Shown piece after piece: positions 6,218 to 13,217 of a stretch of 34,068 nt of DNA (positions are counted from its first letter, which is position 1; each line of letters starts with the position of its first letter). The stretch is from Kiritimatiellia bacterium (lineage in GTDB: Bacteria; Verrucomicrobiota; Kiritimatiellia; RFP12; UBA1067). The translations under genes were made by a program, and so were the position numbers. The stretch lies in NCBI GenBank assembly GCA_017447805.1, contig JAFSMR010000036.1:1-34068 (forward strand), given 5' to 3'. A model generated the notes under the pieces. The model saw only the letters and a program-made list of their open reading frames with translations. It made no database searches and was not told where the DNA came from.

Positions 6218-7666
6218 ATGTTTCTACTCGCATTATCATTATTCTTCAATTATCCTTCTGCGCTCGATATGCCGCGCGCTGAAGCTTACCGGCTGAAATA
6301 TACCGATGGCACGATTGCCGTTGAAGATCGATATAACGAAAACGATCTTTGGACTTCGCGAGCTGTCCTCGGGCGATGGGAAGATGACGAGGGGCGGATT
6401 TTTACCGTTTCGCGACTTGATATCGTGCCGCCGCTCTATACTGAAGTAACAACGACGAGAGCGAAATACGTCGCGAATGAAGTCAAGATCGACCCCAAAA
6501 AAGATTTGGAAATCCGCGACCAGGCGATTCGCAGACTCTCGCCTGTTACGCCGACGGATGACCCCGCGCGCCCTCGGCAGACGATTCGAGGCTTTAAGGA
6601 AGTCTTGTATTTTGAAGGGACTAATACCTCTGCGATCGTCTGCGCATTCTTGAAGGAAGGGGCGCCATTTTGGTATCTCGCGACCTGGGAACTTGCAGAA
6701 GGCGACGAGCAAGATTATTCCCGCGAAATATTCGAAGAGGAATTCTTGGAAAAATTCGATGAGCATCTCGAAAAAAATCTACGCTCGGAAATCGACCTTG
6801 TGAACGAAAAGCCGCGCTACAGCTCGATACTCGGCGCAGCAATCAAAAGAAAGCTCAAGGGAGAGCAGAAATCCGAGCGCGAGTTAATGAGGCTCGATGC
6901 TCGCCACAGCGTAACAAATTATACTTCTTGGCATGTAACGGAAGCCGAGGAGTTTACCATCCTCGATGCTTTACCCGAAAGCGTACGATTCATAAACATC
7001 CTTACGAACGATCTTACGATAATGCGTTCGCGCTATGCCGCAGCGCTGCCTAGCCCAGTAGTCGTTACAAATACACTTTGTGTTGCTCGTATATTTGCCG
7101 ACCGCGGCGAGTATCTAGCTGCCGTCGGTGAAGATATGAAATGGTCGGCCGCCTATTGGGATCCTACTCGCCGCGAACTCGTCGCGTATCTTCCGGAAAG
7201 CGGGGTTGAAGAACTAAAGACCGCCATCCGTCATGAAGCTTTTCACCAATATCTATCGTATGCTTGCTCGATGATTACAGCTTCACCATGGTTGAACGAA
7301 GGTTATGCGCAATATTTCGAAGACGAAGAAAGCCTGGATTGGAAACTTGGCGAGGTAGGGCCGGAAAAGCTCGAAGCCCTCGCAGAATATATTCCAACCC
7401 TCTTAGGGCTTGACTACTCGCAATTCTATTCGGAAGATGCCAGCTTGAGGCAACACAATTACAGACTTGCTTGGTCGATTGCCGTGTTTCTGGAAAAAGG
7501 TGCGCCCAAAATCCGCTTTCAGCCTTTTGAAAATCTTAAACGAGATTATATCGCCGCGCTCCTGCGCTCGGCAGATATGCGTGAAGCTACGCTGGAAGCT
7601 TTCAAAAATCGTGATAGACTAAAATTGTTTGTGTCAGAATGGTTGAAATTCTGGAAAAATATGTAG
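6218..7666 (+). CDS. Secreted gluzincin-type zinc metallopeptidase (peptidase MA-like)
   Basis: A 482-aa protein with a short hydrophobic N-terminus (residues 1-15) that looks like a signal peptide, although it lacks a positive charge. The zinc site is complete: HEAFH at 339-343 supplies two His and the general base Glu, and E361 in WLNEGYAQYFE gives the third ligand, as in peptidase MA / DUF1570-type enzymes. Residues 20-100 form an unassigned beta-rich N-terminal region. Substrate unknown; export suggests envelope or extracellular protein turnover. The last 28 bp overlap the start of the gluQ gene. Confidence 0.8.
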   Translation: MFLLALSLFFNYPSALDMPRAEAYRLKYTDGTIAVEDRYNENDLWTSRAVLGRWEDDEGRIFTVSRLDIVPPLYTEVTTTRAKYVANEVKIDPKKDLEIRDQAIRRLSPVTPTDDPARPRQTIRGFKEVLYFEGTNTSAIVCAFLKEGAPFWYLATWELAEGDEQDYSREIFEEEFLEKFDEHLEKNLRSEIDLVNEKPRYSSILGAAIKRKLKGEQKSERELMRLDARHSVTNYTSWHVTEAEEFTILDALPESVRFINILTNDLTIMRSRYAAALPSPVVVTNTLCVARIFADRGEYLAAVGEDMKWSAAYWDPTRRELVAYLPESGVEELKTAIRHEAFHQYLSYACSMITASPWLNEGYAQYFEDEESLDWKLGEVGPEKLEALAEYIPTLLGLDYSQFYSEDASLRQHNYRLAWSIAVFLEKGAPKIRFQPFENLKRDYIAALLRSADMREATLEAFKNRDRLKLFVSEWLKFWKNM

Positions 7667-8574
7667 GACGACTTGCTCCTTCGCCAACTGGTGCGTTGCA
7701 TTTAGGCAATGTAAGAACATTTATGATTGCCTACTTGCGTGCACGCTCTTTATCAGGTCGCATTATTTTGAGAATGGAAGACCTTGATCATCCTCGTGAT
7801 AAACCAGGTGCAGATCTGCAAGCAATCGAGGATTTAAGGTGGTTGGGATTCGAATGGGATGAAGAATATGTGCAATCTAAACGGAAAGCACTCTATAAAG
7901 ATGCCTTGGGGAAACTCCTCTCCCACACCCCCTATCCCTTGGCTTATCCTTGCATCTGCTCGCGAAAAGATGTGGAAGCGGCGCAATCCGCGCCACATCA
8001 AGGCGAGCAGCTTTATTACCCCGGAATATGTCGCGATCGCTTTTCATCTTGGGCGCAAGCATCAAATGTCAAAATCAATCCTTGCTGGCGATTTAGGGTG
8101 GATAATGACGATATAATATCATTCAAGGATAATTTCGCCGGTATTTTTGAAATGGATGTAGCTAAAACGCTAGGCGATTTTCCTTTGGCTAGAGATGAAT
8201 TTGGAGCTGGGTACACTTTAGCGGTAGTCGTCGACGATGCGGCAATGGGTGTGACGGAAGTCGTTAGGGCCGACGACCTACTTGCCGCTACACCACCGCA
8301 AATACTTATACAACGCGCGCTAAATTTGCCTACCCCGCAATATTGCCATGTGCCGCTCGTCGTCGGCGAAGATGGCAAGCGCCTCGCCAAACGCCATGGT
8401 GATACGAGAATTTGCGCTCTTCGCGCCCAGGGCTTGAGAAAAAAAGAAATAATCGGCACCTTAGCCGCTAGTTGCGGTTGGATTGAGAAAGGCGAAGATG
8501 CGACTCTCGAAGAGTTAATTCCTCTTTTCGACCTCTCGACAATCCCTCACGAGCCTTTTATCTGGCGCATGTAG
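7639..8574 (+). CDS. gluQ: Glutamyl-Q tRNA(Asp) synthetase
   Basis: A 311-aa paralogue of the GluRS catalytic domain that attaches glutamate to the queuosine base of tRNA(Asp). It has the HIGH-type motif APSPTGALHLGN (13-24), RMEDLD (45-50), the zinc ligands C105/C107 (CIC) and C131 with Y126 or Y127 nearby, and the KMSKS-type KRLAKRHGD (247-255). It lacks the anticodon-binding half of GltX, which separates it from true GluRS. The start inside the end of the peptidase gene is needed to keep the first strand intact, and no better start exists; coupled translation is likely. The frame ends 11 bp before the convergent exporter gene. Confidence 0.92.
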   Translation: MVEILEKYVGRLAPSPTGALHLGNVRTFMIAYLRARSLSGRIILRMEDLDHPRDKPGADLQAIEDLRWLGFEWDEEYVQSKRKALYKDALGKLLSHTPYPLAYPCICSRKDVEAAQSAPHQGEQLYYPGICRDRFSSWAQASNVKINPCWRFRVDNDDIISFKDNFAGIFEMDVAKTLGDFPLARDEFGAGYTLAVVVDDAAMGVTEVVRADDLLAATPPQILIQRALNLPTPQYCHVPLVVGEDGKRLAKRHGDTRICALRAQGLRKKEIIGTLAASCGWIEKGEDATLEELIPLFDLSTIPHEPFIWRM

Positions 8575-8585
8575 CGCTAGATCCG

Positions 8586-9218
8586 CTAGGGTAAAAGTTT
8601 CAGAAATAGTATAATCGCGACGGCCGCTAGGATTATCGCCGAGACAAGCTTGAGGGAGGCTAGCGCTTTGGGGCGGGCAAAAAGCCGTGAGCGCAGGAAG
8701 CCTGCCAAAAAAATCAAAGGTAGCGATATAAAGGGAACAAGTGCGCAAAAGAGCGTACCTAAAAGAAATGTCTGAAGCGCGGGTGAAAGACTAGATTCGG
8801 CGCTTCTGAAATGCGGCAAAAATGCCAGGAAAAACAGTATTGTCAAAGGATTTGCCATTGCCATCGCAACTCCCCTTCCAAATAAACGAAAACCCTTCGA
8901 ATCAGCACCAACTAGCGCCGTTGCTTCTCGATCTCGGAATGCGGCTAGCGCTTCTTTAAACGAACAAAACGCAAGATACGCAATATAACAAAACCCTACA
9001 ATCTGGACGCTCGTCATCACAGGCGAATTTTCTGCAAAAAAAGGGGCAAATCCGGCCGTCAAAATCAAAATCCACATCCAACAGCCAAAAATCATTCCGC
9101 TCATCAAAATCGCCGCACATTTGCGACCGTACGAAATCGCAGTCGCAATCGTGCACATCAAGTCGGGCCCCGGTTTGATAATCAGGGCTAGACACCCGAA
9201 TATATATGTTGCCAACAT
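8586..9218 (-). CDS. LysE/RhtB family amino-acid exporter
   Basis: A 210-aa inner-membrane protein with about six hydrophobic helices. The family signature KPGPDLMCTIATAISYGRK lies at residues 16-34 and a second conserved segment, NPLTILFFLAFLP, near 122-134. Members export amino acids such as lysine, homoserine or threonine; the substrate cannot be told from sequence. The start at 9218 is supported by a perfect TATAAT ending 7 bp upstream. It is convergent with gluQ and divergent from feo. Confidence 0.88.
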   Translation of the reverse strand: MLATYIFGCLALIIKPGPDLMCTIATAISYGRKCAAILMSGMIFGCWMWILILTAGFAPFFAENSPVMTSVQIVGFCYIAYLAFCSFKEALAAFRDREATALVGADSKGFRLFGRGVAMAMANPLTILFFLAFLPHFRSAESSLSPALQTFLLGTLFCALVPFISLPLIFLAGFLRSRLFARPKALASLKLVSAIILAAVAIILFLKLLP

Positions 9219-9225
9219 GGCGCAA

Positions 9226-9255
9226 ATTATAGCATTTTTTGGGCAGTTTTGTCTA
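9226..9255 (-). promoter_or_regulatory. Leaderless-type promoter of the LysE-family gene
   Basis: On the minus strand TAGACA (9250-9255), an 18-bp spacer and TATAAT (9226-9231), 7 bp before the ATG at 9218. Confidence 0.6.
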
Positions 9256-9269
9256 GTGTCATATTAAAA

Positions 9270-9344
9270 TAAAGTTAACCTTGTGAAATTTTTTATACAT
9301 TTCCCCTTGATTTTCCGACTTAGATATGGTAAACTTTACCTTGT
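9270..9344 (+). promoter_or_regulatory. Paired 15-bp operator-like repeats before feoA
   Basis: TAAAGTTAACCTTGT (9270-9284) and TAAACTTTACCTTGT (9330-9344) match at 13 of 15 positions and are exactly 60 bp apart. The second covers the -10 box of the feoA promoter. Each contains a palindrome (GTTAAC; GGTAAACTTTACC at 9328-9340). The arrangement suits an iron-sensing repressor; half-sites such as TTAACCT resemble DtxR/IdeR boxes, but the regulator is not identified. Confidence 0.5.
9307..9335 (+). promoter_or_regulatory. Promoter of the feo operon
   Basis: TTGATT (9307-9312), a 17-bp spacer and TAAACT (9330-9335), giving a leader of about 58 nt before the feoA ATG at 9400. Confidence 0.6.
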
Positions 9345-9399
9345 CTAACACATAATAGGCCCTTTCGCGATGGGCTGAAGAGATTGGAGATATAGTAAA

Positions 9400-9609
9400 A
9401 TGCCGCTTACATTACTTGGCGTTGGAGTTAGAAGAAACATTATAGCCGTAAAAGGTGATGATGCCGTCAAAAAGCATCTTCACAATCTCGGCTTCGTCGA
9501 AGGGGCGGAAATTGAAGTTATTGCGGATAATTCCGGCGATTTGATTGTTGGCCTATATGGCTCGCGGGTAGCACTTAACAAAGATCTTGCCAAGCGCATT
9601 ATAGTATAG
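9400..9609 (+). CDS. feoA: FeoA-type ferrous transport accessory protein (first copy)
   Basis: A 69-aa SH3-like protein of the FeoA family, expected to act at the cytoplasmic side of FeoB. The pattern of a small beta-barrel with a KKHLHNLGFVEGAEIEVI core and a terminal ALNKDLAKRIIV strand fits. It is the first gene of feoA-feoA-feoB, 32 bp before the second copy. GGAGAT 9-14 bp ahead of the ATG is a usable ribosome site. Tandem FeoA proteins before FeoB are common in anaerobes; the two copies are clearly diverged and probably not interchangeable. Confidence 0.88.
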   Translation: MPLTLLGVGVRRNIIAVKGDDAVKKHLHNLGFVEGAEIEVIADNSGDLIVGLYGSRVALNKDLAKRIIV

Positions 9610-9641
9610 AAAATTTCACAATAACAAAAAGGAAACATAAC

Positions 9642-9860
9642 ATGACACTAGATCAAGTACAAATTGGAGAAGAGCGAACAATAACGAAAATTCTCGGCGA
9701 AGGAGCTGTAAAACGCCGCATTATGGACATGGGTCTAACTAAAGGTACGAAAGTAACGATAATCAAGGTTGCCCCATTAGGCGATCCTCTAGAACTTCTT
9801 GTTCGCGGATACGACCTATCGATTCGCAAAGACGAAGCGGCAAAAATCGAAGTCGAATGA
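9642..9860 (+). CDS. feoA: FeoA-type ferrous transport accessory protein (second copy)
   Basis: A 72-aa SH3-like FeoA protein with the more typical family signature: LDQVQIGEERTITKILGEGA, RRIMDMGLTKGTKVTIIKVA, APLGDPLELLVRGYDLSIRKDEAAKI. It lies between the first feoA and feoB, with AAAGGAAAC before its ATG at 9642. It likely modulates the FeoB G-domain or pore. Confidence 0.93.
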   Translation: MTLDQVQIGEERTITKILGEGAVKRRIMDMGLTKGTKVTIIKVAPLGDPLELLVRGYDLSIRKDEAAKIEVE

Positions 9861-9915
9861 TTTTTTTGACGCAAAAATTAGACTAGGGAAATTTATTGAA
9901 GAAAGATAATCCAAA

Positions 9916-12564
9916 ATGTCGATAAAAATAGCACTAGCAGGCAACCCAAACAGCGGAAAGACAACTCTCTTTAACGCTCTTACGGGAAGCGACCAATATG
10001 TCGGGAACTGGCCTGGCGTAACAGTAGAGAAAAAAGACGGGCGTCTTGCCGGGCATAAAGATACGGTATTGCAAGATTTGCCCGGCATCTATTCCTTATC
10101 GCCCTACTCGCTTGAAGAAAAGGTTTCGCGCAATTTTCTTGTTTACGAAAAACCCGATGCGATTTTGAATATTGTAGACGGCACAAACATCGAAAGAAAC
10201 TTGTACCTTTCGACACAGCTCGCGGAACTAGGAATTCCGATGGTCATAGCTGTGAACATGATGGATATAGTTGACAAGGCGGGCGATAAAATCGATTTCA
10301 AGAAGCTCGGCAAAGCGCTGAATTGCCGCGCGATAGGAATTTCTGCACAGAAATCTCGCGGCTGCCGCGATGCCGCGGCCGAGGCTTTGCTTGTCGCGCG
10401 CGAAGGATTAAAGAGTGAAGCGCCACATGTCTTTTCTGGCTCGGTAGAACACGCCCTTGCACATATCGAAGAATCTATTCAAGGTAAAGTTCCTGCGGCA
10501 TCTATTCGCTGGTGCGCAATAAAAATCTTCGAACGCGATAAAGAAGCAATCGAAAAGATGGGAATAAATCCAAAAACCATCGAGCATGTCGAGGGACATA
10601 TCAAAGATTGCGAAAAGGAACTTGATGATGACGCAGAATCCATCATCACATCGCAGCGCTATGAATTCATACAAAAAATCGTGAAAGATTGCGTAGTAAA
10701 AAATTCCAAGCGCCTGAAGAGAATGAGCATATCGGATAAAATCGATAGAATCGTAACTCATAAGATTCTAGCGCTACCGATTTTCATCTTATCGCTTTGC
10801 GCCATGTGGTGGTTGGCAGTCGCTGAAAATGGTCCTGGCACAATTCTCACCGATTGGGCGAACGATCAATTCCTTGGAGAGGATGGATGGCACCTGCCCT
10901 TCACATCCCATAAATTCAAATGTCCCGAAAAAGAATGTGAGAACTGCACTGCGGATGAGAGAGGCGAAAACTGCACTTGCGAAAGTTGCCGCATCTACAC
11001 AGGCATGGAATATGAAGAAGCGCAAGAATTCTACGCACCGCACGAAAAGAACATAGAAGCGTGGGAGGCTGCCTACATCGAGGCTTACAATGAAGCGAAT
11101 AAGGATAAGGAAGGCTTCGAAGAGCTCGCCGAGATGCCAGAAGAACTCGATGAAGCGCTCGCGCGGACTGTAAAGGCGGACGGCGTTAGACTAGACGATG
11201 ACGAAGAGACGGGCGAAGCAGTTCGAGGGAAGCTGAAAGATGGTTGCGGGCCTTGCATCGAAGTTGAAATCGCCGAAGAGGACGACGAAGATGCCCCCGA
11301 GCTCGAGTGGACATGCGACTGGGCGATGTATCAGGTCTCAAAGGCCGTTCCGGAAGTCGACCCTTCGAACTACGGCGTTTTTATTCCCGGCATTTCTACG
11401 TTGCTTGATTCCATGCTCGATAAAGCAGGTGTAAATGAAACAGTAAAATCTCTCGTAAAGGATGGCGCATGGGGCGGCGTAGCTACTGTTCTAGGATTCG
11501 TGCCAGTGATTCTGGTCGTGTTCCTCTTCCTCGCGTTCCTGGAAGATTGCGGTTATATGGCGCGTGTCGCGTTTATCATGGATAGGCTCTTTAGGAAATT
11601 CGGTCTTTCCGGCAAATCGTTCATTCCTATGATTGTAGGCAAAGGCTGCGGCGTGCCTGCAGTAATGGCAGCGCGCACAATAGAAAACGAGCGCGACCAT
11701 AGAATGACGGTGATCCTCGCTACATTCATCCCGTGCGGCGCAAAGACTGTTGTTATCGCAATGTTCGCCTCGATATTCTTCCGCGATATGTGGTGGGTTG
11801 CAGCACTCATGGATATCATCGGAATCGCAATTATCGTTCTCGGAGGAATCGCTCTCAAAAAGTCCAGAGCCTTCGCAGGCGAAGCAGCGCCGTTCGTCAT
11901 GGAGCTGCCCTCCTATCACCTGCCGACGCCAAACGGGATTTGGAGACATACCTGGACGCGCGTTAAAGGCTATGTCTTCAAGGCCGGTATGATTATCTTC
12001 CCTGCGTGCGTATTCCTATGGCTCGTGATGCACTTCGACTGGAGCTTTACGCTTCTCGCCGATGAAGAAATCGAAAAATCGATTCTCCACGATATCGGTA
12101 GCTGGATAGCATGGTTCTTCGCGCCCCTCGGGTTCGGAACATGGCAAGGCGCAGCAGCTAGCGTATCAGCAGAAATCGCAAAGGAACAAGCGACTGCAAC
12201 CTTGGGTATTGTCGCGCAGAATATGCAAGGCACATCCACAGCTGCCCATATCAAAGCGCTGTTTGGTTCAATGAGCGACTTCCCGCGTCTTGCAGCCTTC
12301 TCATTCATGGTTTTCAACCTCTTCATTCCGCCTTGCATGGTCGCAATCGCCGTGACATTCCGTGAAATGGGAACAAAAGCATGGGGTTGGTTTGCTGTCG
12401 CCTTCCAGCTATTCATTGGATATACGATTGCTCTTTCGGCTTATCAGGTCGGTATGCTGATTTGCAGCGGCGTATTCACATTCTGGACAATCCTCGCTCT
12501 TGCAATCGACGGCTTCTGCCTATGGGCGATATTCCGTCCGGCAAGGAAGGAAATTGCAAAATGA
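9916..12564 (+). CDS. feoB: FeoB ferrous iron transporter with Cys-rich acidic loop insertion
   Basis: An 882-aa GTP-gated inner-membrane Fe(II) importer. The cytoplasmic G-domain has G1 GNPNSGKT (9-16), G3 DLPG (54-57), G4 NMMD (114-117) and G5 near SAQ (143-145). The first membrane helix is at about 283-302, and the gate motifs are GKGCGVPA (575-582) and FIPCGAK (604-610). Between helix 1 and the core lies an extra ~150 residues (about 334-485) with nine Cys (336, 341, 344, 353, 355, 358, 444, 447, 467) and many Asp/Glu. By known FeoB topology this loop is extracytoplasmic. Typical FeoB proteins are 650-780 aa. The 3' end overlaps the next gene as ATGA. Confidence 0.95.
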   Translation: MSIKIALAGNPNSGKTTLFNALTGSDQYVGNWPGVTVEKKDGRLAGHKDTVLQDLPGIYSLSPYSLEEKVSRNFLVYEKPDAILNIVDGTNIERNLYLSTQLAELGIPMVIAVNMMDIVDKAGDKIDFKKLGKALNCRAIGISAQKSRGCRDAAAEALLVAREGLKSEAPHVFSGSVEHALAHIEESIQGKVPAASIRWCAIKIFERDKEAIEKMGINPKTIEHVEGHIKDCEKELDDDAESIITSQRYEFIQKIVKDCVVKNSKRLKRMSISDKIDRIVTHKILALPIFILSLCAMWWLAVAENGPGTILTDWANDQFLGEDGWHLPFTSHKFKCPEKECENCTADERGENCTCESCRIYTGMEYEEAQEFYAPHEKNIEAWEAAYIEAYNEANKDKEGFEELAEMPEELDEALARTVKADGVRLDDDEETGEAVRGKLKDGCGPCIEVEIAEEDDEDAPELEWTCDWAMYQVSKAVPEVDPSNYGVFIPGISTLLDSMLDKAGVNETVKSLVKDGAWGGVATVLGFVPVILVVFLFLAFLEDCGYMARVAFIMDRLFRKFGLSGKSFIPMIVGKGCGVPAVMAARTIENERDHRMTVILATFIPCGAKTVVIAMFASIFFRDMWWVAALMDIIGIAIIVLGGIALKKSRAFAGEAAPFVMELPSYHLPTPNGIWRHTWTRVKGYVFKAGMIIFPACVFLWLVMHFDWSFTLLADEEIEKSILHDIGSWIAWFFAPLGFGTWQGAAASVSAEIAKEQATATLGIVAQNMQGTSTAAHIKALFGSMSDFPRLAAFSFMVFNLFIPPCMVAIAVTFREMGTKAWGWFAVAFQLFIGYTIALSAYQVGMLICSGVFTFWTILALAIDGFCLWAIFRPARKEIAK

Positions 12565-12752
12565 ACGCAAGTTCAATACTAATTCTCGTAATCCTCGCAG
12601 CGCTAGTCTCTCTAGCGCTGTGGAGGGTTTGGAAGAAAGGCGCGCCTTGCGAATGCGGAACAAATTGCAAAGCCTGTCTCAAGAACTGCAAAAACCACTC
12701 TTCGGCGTCAGGTTGCAGTTGCTCATCGCAAGCGAAGGATTCTTTGATTTGA
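12561..12752 (+). CDS. FeoB-associated Cys-rich membrane protein
   Basis: A 63-aa protein matching the small FeoB-associated family: one N-terminal membrane helix (residues 5-21), then a Cys-rich tail with CECGTNCKACLKNC and CSC motifs, seven Cys in all. It starts in an ATGA overlap with the feoB stop, so its synthesis is coupled to FeoB. Its role is thought to be accessory to iron uptake, perhaps metal hand-off; this is not proven. Its last 30 bp overlap the end of the convergent nrdG gene. Confidence 0.85.
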   Translation: MNASSILILVILAALVSLALWRVWKKGAPCECGTNCKACLKNCKNHSSASGCSCSSQAKDSLI

Positions 12753-13217
12753 AGAGCCGCGAAATTGCAGCGAAATATCTTTCAAAGATTCGACAAACGG
12801 TCCATCGACCAAAACATCTATCATCGAAAGAAATTCATCCGTTGCTTCCGTGCGCCATTTGGAATTTATCGCTTTAGGCGAAAGGTGAATCTCAAGGACG
12901 CATCCAGTATAAACCCAAATAGTTTTTTGTTGACCAAAGCGCGCTCTCAACCGACGCAAAAAAGGTACGAGCGCGCGTTGGTTATCTGGCTCCATAGGTT
13001 CGCCGCCAAGGATCGTGAGCCCGGCAATGTAAGGATTGGCTAAAGAATCGAGCAATAGGTTTTCCGTCTCTAAAGTGAATTTCTCGCCGTAATTAAAATC
13101 CCAGGCTTCTTTATTGAAGCAACCTTTACAATGATGCGTGCAACCAGAAACGAAGAGGGAGACTCTAACTCCCTCCCCGTTCGCTATATCGCATGTTCTT
13201 ATCGATGCCCAGTTCAC
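12723..13217 (-). CDS. nrdG: Anaerobic ribonucleotide reductase activating protein (radical SAM)
   Basis: A 164-aa radical-SAM enzyme that installs the glycyl radical on NrdD using S-adenosylmethionine. The cluster motif CTHHCKGC gives C26, C30 and C33 (CX3CX2C), followed by LTILGGEPM, the SAM-contact GGE segment. The start is a GTG at 13217 that overlaps the nrdD stop as GTGA; a longer frame to 13292 would run inside nrdD. The length fits the family (150-180 aa). The 3' end runs 30 bp into the convergent FeoB-associated gene. Confidence 0.93.
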   Translation of the reverse strand: MNWASIRTCDIANGEGVRVSLFVSGCTHHCKGCFNKEAWDFNYGEKFTLETENLLLDSLANPYIAGLTILGGEPMEPDNQRALVPFLRRLRARFGQQKTIWVYTGCVLEIHLSPKAINSKWRTEATDEFLSMIDVLVDGPFVESLKDISLQFRGSSNQRILRLR

